64,000 nucleotides of DNA from Plantago major (Eukaryota; Streptophyta; Magnoliopsida; Lamiales; Plantaginaceae). The first letter of the stretch is position 1. Every line of letters begins with the position of its first letter. The DNA is taken from contig CM048844.1 in NCBI GenBank assembly GCA_026545765.1, positions 8,000,524 through 8,064,523 on the forward strand, in the 5' to 3' direction. The notes beneath the pieces were generated by a model that was given only the letters and a program-made list of their open reading frames with translations, was not told where the DNA came from and did not search any database. Of this stretch, positions 10,856-20,407 are shown piece by piece. The position numbers were made by a program, and so were the translations under genes.

Positions 10856-11350
10856 TTAAGAATCAATTTCCAAATCCAGACCACCAACAGGACTGCCTGG
10901 AGCACTGGTTCCGTTCCAGTAATACGCAAGCCCTTTTGTGTCGCCTGGTCCTGTGATGAAATACATTCCTCCGCGTCCAGCTTCCCATTTGCAGACATGT
11001 GTTAGGCATTTCTCTTTGATCTTCTTATTGTAAACATCAAAGCTGAAGTAGTTCGTTTTCCATGTAATGTTACACCAGAACAACGTAGTTCCCCAAATGT
11101 TGGCACAAAAACTAAATTCATACTCTTGCTTGAATTGAATCGTCCTTTCTCCAAGATCATTGTCCGCGGATTTACAGTGCACAGTCATTGGAGTAGATTT
11201 GGGAATCATGTGGATAACATGAATGTACACATGTGGTGCGCCAAGACATGTACGTCCTGCGGATACGCGATAAATGTTGGATGTTATGAATAAAATGAGA
11301 ACAACTGTCGTTATAATGGTATCCATTCTCTTTATGGAAGAAGAATACAT
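10856..11350 (-). CDS. S-protein homolog (S1 family), subgroup A
   Basis: Intronless, 164 residues from the ATG at 11348-11350 (MYSSSIKRMD), the position that aligns with the start of the 8132 gene. The signal peptide ends near NIYRVSA. Mature protein: TMTVHC-type first cysteine block (here PMTVHCKSADNDLGERT), FSFCANIWGTTLFWC, KCLTHVCKWEAGRGGMYF, then YYWNGTSAPGSP. Six cysteines, positions conserved with the other four paralogs. Predicted secreted; biological role unknown. Compared with 8132, one G is missing near codon 160, so after LDL the frame shifts and the protein ends in EIDS instead of a longer tail. Tandem duplication with 8132 is supported by coding and upstream similarity. Confidence 0.93.
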   Translation of the reverse strand: MYSSSIKRMDTIITTVVLILFITSNIYRVSAGRTCLGAPHVYIHVIHMIPKSTPMTVHCKSADNDLGERTIQFKQEYEFSFCANIWGTTLFWCNITWKTNYFSFDVYNKKIKEKCLTHVCKWEAGRGGMYFITGPGDTKGLAYYWNGTSAPGSPVGGLDLEIDS

Positions 11351-11387
11351 CCTGTGAATTGAAATGCTACATATCAAACTGCGTAGT

Positions 11388-11396
11388 CTTTTTATA
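11388..11396 (-). promoter_or_regulatory. TATA box of the S-protein homolog at 10856
   Basis: TATAAAAAG on the minus strand, about 40 nt before the ATG, aligned with the TATA box of the 8132 gene. Confidence 0.65.
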
Positions 11397-11687
11397 GGAT
11401 TAATTTGGACAGGTCCAAGTAAAAGTTATTGATAGTATAATGGAATTACTTTAATTTTGAAAAATTAGAAGAAGAAAATGAAAGGAAAAAAAAAAATTAG
11501 AAGAAGAAAAGGATTCTCAGAATTACAACAACCAATCAACTAATTATTCTTTGTGAATTCTGATAGTTTTATTCATTTTAAACTATAACTATTCAATAAT
11601 TTTTTAGTTTATATAAATTTTATTATTTTTTATTTTTTAATTGTTTTATCCACAACATCGATGATTTTATTGACAATATAATATAGT

Positions 11688-11766
11688 GATAGAATTCCAT
11701 CTCATTTAAAAGATCGAACTTATAGAGAGTTGTGGAATCTAGTCATTTATATTAATACTCTAATAC
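11688..11766. repeat. Left copy of a ~77-bp direct repeat flanking the small CACTA element
   Basis: GATAGAATTCCATCTCAT... aligns with 13177-13252 at roughly 88-90% identity by eye. The right copy starts at the first base after the CACTA terminus, but this left copy ends about 110 bp before the other terminus. Confidence 0.8.
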
Positions 11767-12179
11767 TCCCCGCACTCGTGGTCGGTTTCAACTTCTTTGG
11801 GGAGGGTATTCGAGTGGAAATTTTATATGGGCGGAGATTGTCTCCGTGGAGATTCTCTCTATTCTCTAATACCATACTACAAGAATTTCCGGTTTTAGAG
11901 ACGGAATCCGTCGCTAAATAGCGACGAATCGCTACTTTTAGCGACGGATTAGAGACGAATTTGCTCAATCCGTCTCTAATCCGTCTCTAAATAAAGACGA
12001 ATTAACTATCCGTCGCTAATTAGCGACGGATAAATATATCCGTCGCTAATTAAGTTGACCACAAAACTAAAAAAAGAAAGAAAGAAAATTTAGCGACGGA
12101 AGATCTATCCGTCACTAATTAGAGACGAATAAATCTATCCGTCGCTAAAACCCTAATATATCCACTAGATCCAGATCTG

Positions 12180-12590
12180 CCTCTCTTCCTCCACCACCAC
12201 CTCCCTTCCTCCACCACCTCTCCTTCCACCACCACTACCCGCCTTCCTCTCCTCCACCACCACCCGCCTTCCACCACCACTGCCTCTCTCTTCCTCCACC
12301 ACCGCCCGCCTTCCACCTCCATCACCACTACCCGTCAACCACCACCACTACCTCCACCACCCGCCTTCCACCACCACCACTACCTGTCCTCCACCACCAC
12401 CCGCCTTCCACCACTATACCCGTCAACCACCACCACTGCCTCCCTCTCCTCCACCACCGCCCGCCTTCCACCTCCACCACCACCCTCACACCTCTCCTCA
12501 CCACCACTACCCGTCAACCACCACCCCTGCCTCCACCACCTGCCGTCCTCCACCACCACCACCGTCCACTCCTTCCTCCAACCAGATCCG
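12180..12590. repeat. CCACCA/CTTCCTC low-complexity tract
   Basis: Irregular repeats of CCACCACCAC, CCTCCACCACC and CGCCTTCC fill the left interior of the CACTA element. The open frames across it encode only Gly/Trp/Arg-rich or Pro-rich repeats and are not taken as genes. Confidence 0.8.
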
Positions 12591-12750
12591 ACGTCCAAGA
12601 TGCAACAAGATCAAGATCTAGTTTTTTTTTTTTTAAATTTTGTCTTATTAATTTTGTAAATTTTTCTTTGTATTAATTATTAAATGTTGTATATTGTATT
12701 ATTGAATAATTAATATTGAATATTGTATGAAATTTTTGATTTATTGTATT

Positions 12751-12898
12751 TTCGGTTTATCCGTATTGTATATTTGTATATAATTGTCGGTTTATCCGTA
12801 TTGAATATTCGTATAAAATTGTCGGTTTATCCGTATTGAACAAAATTGTCGGTTTATCCGTATTGAATATTCGTATAAAATTTTCGGTTTATCCGTAT
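12751..12898. repeat. ~35-bp minisatellite inside the CACTA element
   Basis: At least four copies of a unit beginning TCGGTTTATCCGTATTGAAT and continuing ATTCGTATAAAATTG, one of them shortened. Confidence 0.8.
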
Positions 12899-13176
12899 AT
12901 CCTGCAGATTTTTTTAAAAAAATTAATTTTTAGCCACCCGTCGCTAAATCCCCCCGGTCGAATTAGAGACGGATAACTAATCCGTCTCTAAGTGCATGGC
13001 TTAGTCAACGGAATTAACCGTCGCGAATTAGAGAGGATTGTTTATCCGTCTCTAAAAGCTTTGCGACGTCCGTTTTAGAGACGGGCGTCCTATCCGTCGC
13101 TACGGATTTAGCGACGAATCGGGAGGCTTTTAGCGACGGATAAATCCGTCGCGAAAAGCCTGTTTTTTTTGTAGTG

Positions 13177-13252
13177 GATAGAATTCCATCTCATCTAAAA
13201 AATTGAACTTGTAGAGAGTTGTGGAATTTAGTGATTTATATTAATAATCCAA
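13177..13252. repeat. Right copy of the ~77-bp direct repeat
   Basis: Begins immediately after the CACTA right terminus and matches 11688-11766. See that entry for comparison. Confidence 0.8.
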
Positions 13253-13668
13253 TATAGATGTGTTTCTAGATAATTAAGGGAATACAAAATCCTTACTCTT
13301 CTGCACGGTTTGCACCCCAAAATGAAAAAAATTGCCATTTGTCTATTCTCTTGCATCGCTTTTCGCTTATATCTTCTACAAGGAGCTAAGTGCTAACCTT
13401 AACTTTGCATGTATATCTCTTTATTGTTGTATCTGTGGGTGGAAACAATTAAGGCGGTAAAATTTGATTAATTAGTTTGGTTTTGGTTCAACTGGTTCCG
13501 AAGTCATCAATCATGAATCATATATGAAATTCGTTTGGTCCGGAACATATATTGATATATATACTTTGCGCGTGTGTACACAAACATACAAAGCGGTTTT
13601 TGTTAACAACACGATATGTCATTTTATTTGGTACAATATAAGTTGTACAAGTGATAACTAGGTCGTCG
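13253..13668. other. No gene seen; 3' flank of SPH gene 13669
   Basis: AT-rich spacer. The part nearest 13669 would hold that gene's 3' untranslated region. Confidence 0.45.
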
Positions 13669-14136
13669 TTACATGATAATGGCTTTAGTACCATTCCAAT
13701 AGTATGCTAGCGCATAATCTTCTATCCGCTGACCAAAATAAAGACCTTGCTTTCGGGCTGCCCATACACATGTAGTTTCACAGCCGCTCTTTGTTTCATA
13801 GACCGTTAAAGTTGTATGTAGTTTACCCCACGAAAAGGTGCAAAAGAACTTTGTTCTGAGGAAAAGATCTTCACAAAACGTAAAATAAAAGTGCTTGTTC
13901 TTCCAGAGTGTGTGGGTTCCTAAATCGTTATCTTTTGACCAGCAGTGCAGCATCAGCGGAATAGGAGAAAAGTGAGGGAGCTGGTTGGTTACATAAACTT
14001 CGTGTGGTTCAGTGAGGGTACAATTCTCATCGAGGGCTGACGCTGTTTGGAAACTATTAGTCACAGCGATGATGATGATGATGATGATGATGAAGGAGAG
14101 AACCATAAGGAGATTTTCCATTTTCATATGTCTCAT
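13669..14136 (-). CDS. S-protein homolog (S1 family), subgroup B, with poly-Ile signal peptide
   Basis: Intronless, 155 residues from the ATG at 14134-14136; the second in-frame ATG at 14121 (MENLL) has a better context (AAAATGG) and may be the real start. The signal peptide contains eight consecutive isoleucines, encoded by a (GAT)n/(ATC)n microsatellite at about 14068-14091. The mature part has LMLHCWSKDNDLGTHT, FTFCEDLFLRTKFFC, SGCETTCVWAARKQGLYF and AYYWNGT; six cysteines in all. It aligns best with 20408 (shared MR..KMENL start, NLPH-type HF/HY S.. block and FCEDLF), defining a subgroup distinct from 8132, 10856 and 16286. Predicted secreted; function unknown. Confidence 0.92.
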   Translation of the reverse strand: MRHMKMENLLMVLSFIIIIIIIIAVTNSFQTASALDENCTLTEPHEVYVTNQLPHFSPIPLMLHCWSKDNDLGTHTLWKNKHFYFTFCEDLFLRTKFFCTFSWGKLHTTLTVYETKSGCETTCVWAARKQGLYFGQRIEDYALAYYWNGTKAIIM

Positions 14137-14180
14137 AATTAATGTAGTAAGTGATCAGCTCTTCAATCATCCACCCGGCC

Positions 14181-14188
14181 CTTATATA
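14181..14188 (-). promoter_or_regulatory. TATA box of the S-protein homolog at 13669
   Basis: TATATAAG on the minus strand about 45 nt before the first ATG, followed by a GCTCTTC-like stretch also found upstream of 20408. Confidence 0.6.
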
Positions 14189-14876
14189 TTAATGTACTAG
14201 TATATGGGGCCTTTTGTGATTCAGTAAATCTTGAAAACTAAAGAAATGTTTTTGAGACAAAGAATGATAAAATACTCATGAACGGTTAATTTAATGGAGA
14301 AATGTGCAATTAAAGTTATAATCCCTTGAAAAGAAAAGGACAATCTTTTTTAGTATGTTGCAAAAAAAATAATCCTATCACCCACTTAATTATGTAGAGT
14401 TGATAAGATATCATGTGATTATCTAATTAGGCACGACATCATATATTTAATCTAAACACCGTAATATGTGCAATTGAGCTATTGGAGTTGAACAATTCGC
14501 TTAATTAATATATTTGAATGAAAATTTTTAAATCCGAAGTTTCTTTCACACCGATCATATATTTTGAGGAAAACATCGTGCATGTTTTTTGTTTATAGTA
14601 CACCGTGGATTTAGGGAACGACATCATGTATGTATTTTGTTTCAAACAACATTCTTGAATATGCAATTCATCCTATAACTTCAAAATTTTTGCTTAATTA
14701 AATTGAATAATAATTTTAAAATTCGAGATTTCCACATAATATATGTTGATGACTCCATCATGTTTTTATGCCAATACATCATCTTTATTTTAGACAACAT
14801 TATGTTTGTATAATACACATGATTTAAATTTTAGGTATTTAGGACATCATGTTTTACATCATCTTTTTCCATACAT

Positions 14877-14880
<4 letters not shown>

Positions 14881-14940
<60 letters not shown>
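14881..14940. repeat. (AT)30 microsatellite
   Basis: Sixty bases of pure AT repeat. Confidence 0.98.
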
Positions 14941-14943
<3 letters not shown>

Positions 14944-15063
14944 GACTCATCTATGTGATTCTATGTTCACGTGTATGTAAGTCGGAAACAAAATATGCAA
15001 AACCATGTTGTTTAACAACCATTATGTCAGGTGAGCATGTCTCTTGCACGATGTAACATATAC

Positions 15064-15074
15064 ATCCCACATCG
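15064..15074 (+). promoter_or_regulatory. Match to the plant snRNA upstream sequence element
   Basis: ATCCCACATCG fits the consensus RTCCCACATCG of plant U-snRNA promoters exactly. No TATA box is seen at the usual spacing and no snRNA is recognised downstream, so it may be a relic or coincidence; such motifs also occur in dispersed repeats. Confidence 0.2.
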
Positions 15075-15907
15075 GATCGGTTGAAGCGAGTTAGATAAGT
15101 AGACCACCACCACTCTCACATAGTATGAGACTTTTGTATGTTTTCAAATGCAATAGCGTGCGAGCTATTTTTTCGCACGAAATTGAAAATCCATTAAAGC
15201 CAACAAGGAGTACAAGAGTCAAAGGGTAACAACCCAATACAAGTGTACAAAACAAACAAAGAAAACTCCGAAACCAATCTATGACAAACGTAAACCACCA
15301 ATCTGGCAAGGATCAAAGTGAGAACTCCTGGAAAACCATTTGTTACTCACTAAACATCCACAACTCACTATACTAAACTAGACTAGCTAGGATTCCAACT
15401 TCTACCTGGTAAAACAAGAGTACAAAGACTCCGCTAAATCCATTATAGTCAAGTACTAAAACAATCAAGTCAGCTATAAGAAGCCCACAGGCTACACGAC
15501 TAACTCCGGTAAAAACTGTGATTAGTCCATCTTCAGACTCCTGAGAAACGGAGGAAGAAAAACCATATAGCTGTTAATTAGCTAGCAAGAGCCTACTCCA
15601 GGGCTTTAATCCTTCAAAACATCACCCCCATACCACCAACATAGTGTTGTACATAACAGTCGCCCAACAAACAACACCATGGCCAACCGGATGGGAACGA
15701 ACAAACTACCAACCTGTACAACAAAACTTCACACACAAGAGATTAACAGTCCCAGGAAAACCAAACAAACATGATTAGATAAGCACAAAGCATACAATAT
15801 CATACTAGCGTGACATATTTGGTCCAAATTATGAGTGGTTAATGTTTGCCCTTTTTTAAATTCGAACCTTTTACATGAGCTAGAATTATATAGGATGGTT
15901 TTTAAAA

Positions 15908-16112
15908 AGAGTAAGTCTCATGAGAGACGGTTTTTAAAATTATGAGACATACCTATATTGTAAGAAAATGATCGATATTATTAATCAAAACACCTATGTT
16001 CTCAACATTGATGTTTTTTCATATTACAACAAGATTTATTTCGTTAATAATATAGACGTTTTTATTAATGACATAGATGGTTTTATTGATAACATAGTCC
16101 GTATCTATACGA
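15908..16112. repeat. Fragment of an AGTCTCATGAGAGACG-family MITE
   Basis: Begins GAGTAAGTCTCATGAGAGACGG and shares internal stretches (TTAATCAAAA, CAACATTGATGTTTTTT) with 17207-17454 and 23068-23283. The right terminus is missing. It lies just downstream of the SPH gene at 16286. Confidence 0.65.
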
Positions 16113-16285
16113 ATTACATTACATTCCCCCATACGTCCTCAATACTACACTACTCCTCATATAGGAAACTGAATAAAGAAAACCGTCGCGAAAAACATCA
16201 TTTGTTATTTTCTTGGTTACATTTCAAAGAAAATGCACAGGTATCATCTACCAGCATTTTATTTTACGCTATGATTTTTCTGCAA

Positions 16286-16765
16286 CTAGAATTCATGAAT
16301 CGAATTTGCAACCGGACTACCTTTAGCATGAGTCCCATTCCAATAATACACGAGCCCTCTTGTGTCACCAGGTCCGGTGTAGAAATAAATTCCTTCACGC
16401 CATGCTTCCCATTTGCACACATCTGTTTGGCATTTTGTTGCGATCTTGTCATCATAAACAGTAAAGGTAACGGTGTTCTTTTTCCATGTGACATGACACC
16501 AGTACAACGAATATCCAAAAATGTTAGCGCAGAAATCAAAGTGATATTGTTCGGTGACTTGAATCGTCTTTTGTCCAACATCGCGGTCTTTATCTTTACA
16601 ATGAACTGTTACTGGAGTGGAGCGGGGGATCCAGTTTTTAAGAAAAATGTGAACGTGTGATGAGCCAAAACATGACTTTGAGGATACGCCATAACCGTTG
16701 GATATTATGAATAAAATGAGAAAAAATGTTATTCTAGCGTCAATTCTTGGTTTGGAAGAAATCAT
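16286..16765 (-). CDS. S-protein homolog (S1 family), subgroup A
   Basis: Intronless, 159 residues from the ATG at 16763-16765. The signal peptide is about residues 1-28 (ITFFLILFIISNGYGVSS). Mature protein: KSCFG, TVHCKDKDRDVGQKT, FDFCANIFGYSLYWC, KCQTDVCKWEAWREGIYF and YYWNGTHAKGSP. Six cysteines at the same positions as the paralogs. FCANI and GPGDT place it with 8132 and 10856, but it is more divergent than those two are from each other and ends NSIHEF. Predicted secreted; role unknown. The plus-strand frame over 15968-16660 is only its antisense. Confidence 0.92.
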   Translation of the reverse strand: MISSKPRIDARITFFLILFIISNGYGVSSKSCFGSSHVHIFLKNWIPRSTPVTVHCKDKDRDVGQKTIQVTEQYHFDFCANIFGYSLYWCHVTWKKNTVTFTVYDDKIATKCQTDVCKWEAWREGIYFYTGPGDTRGLVYYWNGTHAKGSPVANSIHEF

Positions 16766-16816
16766 CTTGTCAAGTGATGAAATGTGGGTGATCTCAATTT
16801 TAATTTAGCCAGGTCC

Positions 16817-16824
16817 ATTTTATA
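16817..16824 (-). promoter_or_regulatory. TATA box of the S-protein homolog at 16286
   Basis: TATAAAAT on the minus strand about 52 nt before the ATG, followed by GG as in the other subgroup A promoters. Confidence 0.6.
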
Positions 16825-17206
16825 GTGTTCATTTGGAAAAAAGAAGAAAAAGTATATAAATAAAAAATGAAAGATAAAGGAGTCCCAAAGTTGCACCAAT
16901 CAAGCAAAAATGGTCTAAGATATGTGAATCTATAGACTTTGTATTTCAACATAAAAGCACGAATTTGAGTTAATAATCTAGAAAGCAAATAAGGCTCAAG
17001 ATAATGTCAGATAATTTTAAAAAAACGACAATGTAAAATCAATTGTTCTTTTATAGAATTGATATTTATCATTAAAAATTCATAAGTGTTATAAATAATT
17101 AAAATTGTTCTAGTATTAAAATTTATACTTTGACATTATGACCCACCAGAAAATGGAAATTGTAAATTTACTTTATTGTTTTTGCTTTGTTATTCTTTTT
17201 AACATT

Positions 17207-17454
17207 GAGTAAGTCTCCTAAGAGACGATCTGTAGATAACTTATTTAGAGACGTAGCTGTTTTTACAAGTAAATTATTGATGATATTAATCAAAATGTCT
17301 ATGATATCAACATTGATGTTTTTTTATATATAAAAAAATACATTTTATTAACAACATGGACTTTTTTATTAATAACATGGATAATTTTACCTGTTAATAT
17401 AAACACATCTCTAGATAATTTATTTAAAAATCGTCTCTCTCATGAGACTTTGTG
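17207..17454. mobile_element. Mutator-like MITE with 9-bp target duplication
   Basis: 248 bp with inverted ends (GAGTAAGTCTCC...GAGACG and, inverted from the right, CACAAAGTCTCATGAGAGAG) extending about 45 bp inward. A perfect direct repeat TTTAACATT flanks it (17198-17206 and 17455-17463). The 9-bp duplication suggests mobilisation by a Mutator-type transposase. Related fragments lie at 15908 and 23068. Confidence 0.8.
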
Positions 17455-17463
17455 TTTAACATT

Positions 17464-20407
17464 TTCCTTTTAACCATGAAAGCTTCTCTACCAATGAGTT
17501 AAAACCTGGACCTGAAATTTGAGATATTAATTGTTGTATAAAATATAATTGGGTTAATAGTGGGCTAGTATACATTTTCATAAGATGGTTAGCTTAATAT
17601 TTAACAGGAATGTTAAATGCAACATACTTTTTTACATATTGAAAATACTAAGTAGTAGTTTACACAATAGTCCATTAACTTTAAAAAATTACTATGTTAC
17701 CTAAAAAAATCAAAGTAGATTTATTGAAATTAATTCACCATCCAAACAAGATATCGAAGAAACACGAAGAAATTGAAGATTGGCAACTCCCAAAAAACTT
17801 TAAGTCGATTCCCCACTCTTACCGGAGATCCGGTGATGGGAGTCCTCCGATTAATGGAGCATGAACATCTCCCATGTGGAGCTTGAACAATTTCAAAACA
17901 AGGGAACATTAAAAGGAGTCGTTTTTGTTAAGAGTAGAGCTAAAAGTGTAACAAAAACATAGAATTAGTACACTTTATTAACCGAATCGCTAAACTATGC
18001 GGGTTTAACTGGATGCGTCCGGTTTCTTCATCGTTTCATATCTTCTCACACAAACTCAAACTAGAATGGATATGGAGAATTCCACAGGAAAATCAACCGG
18101 TGAAAACATCGTACTGATTGAAAAATGATGAAATTCCTAGAAGAAAGTTGAAAATAGACCAAGGTTTTTTTTTGAATTGGGAAGAAATGTCATCAAATTG
18201 GCATATTTTTCTTCAAATTTATCAATTCTGTTGCTCTGATTTTTGTTTTTGCAGTAGATAGATGAAGGGTGATTTCAACAATTACAACGTTGTTGAAGGA
18301 GATAAAGCTTGAAATTGTTTGGGAAAAGCAACCGAAAAGTTCAGTGGTAATGGATCTCTGCTTGCCAAATTGATTGAGTTTCATAGGAGGTACTGAGATC
18401 ATTCCATTATTCGATTGCGATACGTTATTTCTGTGTTCTGCTTTGACAGTAGATTGTTGGATTGGATTTGATGCTTAATGATAGGTTTGGTACTTGTTTG
18501 ATGGATTCGAATTCGAAGCACAACGGGATAGTTGCAGAGAAACTTTAACCTTATCCCAATTGGTAGAGATAGATACTTGGAGTCTTTAGTTTAGAGAAAA
18601 TAGGCACCTGGTTTAAATGAATACTGTGGTTCTTGTAACTACAGAACTGGCTATGTCAAAATAAGAAAAAGAATTTTGTTCTGCGCCTCACGTAAATCAT
18701 GTCTTTACATGTGTTATTCTTTCTTGTTTTCATGTTCATTGGTTTTCTCTCTTGAATATGTATATGAAGCTCATATGTTAGTAGTACTTTTTAGTTTAAT
18801 AGTGGTGTTGGTGGTGGTGGTGGTTTATGGTGAAAGTGTGTATTAGCGTGAGAGCATGCATAATAAGTAGCAACATGATGACTCTGCTTTGATTGAAATC
18901 GTGTATGACTGATCAGTAGTTTTACAATTCTCCTTAGGAGGATCTACTAGTAATGGTAGCAACAAGTCACGAAATGAAACCTTGAAATGGATAATTTGTA
19001 GACTTTCAAAAGCAACGAAATGTAATGTAGTTCAAGGCGAGGCTTACTGTTGTTGTTTGTTTGTGTAATGTGTTGGAGTGAATATAATAAATTGAACATG
19101 TAATATGTTAAGTTTAGCATGCACATAATTTTTTTAATTTTTTGTAAGAAAACTATAATGTAATGTTGGACAAATTGACACTGAACTTGTGAAGCATATC
19201 ATATTCGTGCAGACTGATTTCCAATCAGACTCTTGGGTGGTTTCTTAAAGCAGCAAGTAGAACATCACCATCGCCTCTTTTTCTGATTTGGGGAAGTTAG
19301 GCAGTGAAAATCCTGTTGAGTTGCATTAGACCTGAACTTGATCAAACCAATTGAGGTAAGCTGCAGTTAATGACTTTTAAATTCTCACAGTAGATTTTGT
19401 AAAATCACAGGTTGATTCAGAAATCACTCATGCTTCAAAACAATTGATATGCCAAATGTGTATACCTTTGGTGTTGTCTTGCATGCCATGGCCTCATCAG
19501 AACTGATTTCTCTGATGCAGGACCAAAGAATCCATGGTTACATGCGGAAATGGTTTGAATAAGCATCCAGTTGTGTCCGTTGCACTTCTCTTGATATATA
19601 CCCGAAGCGTGGTAGTACGTGTGACTCTGAGAAGATATTTCTTGAGCTGACAGAGGAAAGCCAATTCGCTTGGACGGCTATCAGCTCTGCCTATTCGAGG
19701 CATTGGGACTACGCCTCTCTCAGATACCACAGAAGTATTCAGATTTCAGACTATAGAAAGATCTTCCTGGAGTATATAGTAAAACATACGGTGTACATAT
19801 GCAGATATGTAGTGATTCGTGTGCTCGAATTGAGTCAGAACCATTGTATCTTCTTCTCTGGTTCATACCGGAAAAACTATCAGCTTATGAAGCAATATTG
19901 GGTTAATGAACATAAACAAGAATTATTAACAAAATGACAGCTTCTCAACTAGTTCATGCAACAAAATTATTACTACCGCTACTCACTCATCAAATTCTTA
20001 ATTCTATACAAAACTGAGCAAACTGTTGTTCTCACGCAGCAGCAGGACGGAATCGAGTCATATATTCTCAATTAACCGAACAAAGATAACTGCCATATGC
20101 TGAACTTAAAAGAAGAACATTCAGTTGATTTTCACACAACATACAACAAAACTTAACATTACCACTAGCTAATAGAATTGAAAAAACAAAGTAAAGTATT
20201 GTTCTCACACAATTGAAGAACAAATGGAATGAAACATGCTAAAGAAGAACATTCAAGTAGATGATTTCCATTCCACGGACATAAAATAAGATGATTCCGG
20301 TTTTTGTTGGATGATCTTCGATAAAATTTTATTGATACAACGAGCTGAATACATATAACTAGAAGTATAACATCGTACATAGATATGTTAGCTCCGTCAG
20401 TTAGGTT
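17464..20407. other. No convincing gene
   Basis: A long spacer between SPH genes. Around 17.7-19.8 kb the sequence is less AT-rich than its flanks and could hold a decayed gene or a non-coding transcript. A few codons near 19450 (VYTFGVVLHAM) faintly recall protein kinase subdomain IX, but nothing else of a kinase is present. Confidence 0.35.

Larger units (their letters stand above)
11875..13176. mobile_element. Non-autonomous CACTA (En/Spm) element
   Basis: The right end is ...TTTTTTTTGTAGTG, i.e. inward CACTACAAAAAAAACAGG; the left end is TACTACAAGAATTTCC, CACTACAAG with one changed base. Subterminal zones at both ends are packed with direct and inverted copies of GACGGAT/ATCCGTCGC, as in CACTA elements. 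There is no transposase; the interior is simple CCACCA-type repeat and a 35-bp minisatellite. The same terminal and subterminal motifs occur in the 7.5-kb CACTA at 52698-60240, so the latter's family is the likely source of mobilising transposase. The expected 3-bp target duplication is not seen (CCA left, GAT right). Confidence 0.85.
14189..15907. other. No gene seen; AT-rich, then an unusual C/A-rich stretch
   Basis: Up to about 15060 the sequence is AT-rich spacer with an AT microsatellite. From about 15180 to 15830 the composition changes to an AC-rich strand without open frames; on the minus strand this looks like transcribed non-coding or degenerated retroelement sequence, which I cannot assign. 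Confidence 0.35.

Noticed and set aside
12119..12598. Minus-strand Gly/Trp/Arg-rich open frames
   Set aside because: They are translations of CCACCA/CTTCC simple repeats inside a non-autonomous CACTA element.
15968..16660. 230-codon plus-strand open frame
   Set aside because: Its right half is the antisense of the SPH gene at 16286 and its left half is a MITE fragment rich in Asn/Ile/Asp.
19400..19560. Possible protein kinase remnant (VYTFGVVLHAM)
   Set aside because: Only about a dozen residues resemble kinase subdomain IX; no catalytic or ATP-binding motifs nearby.
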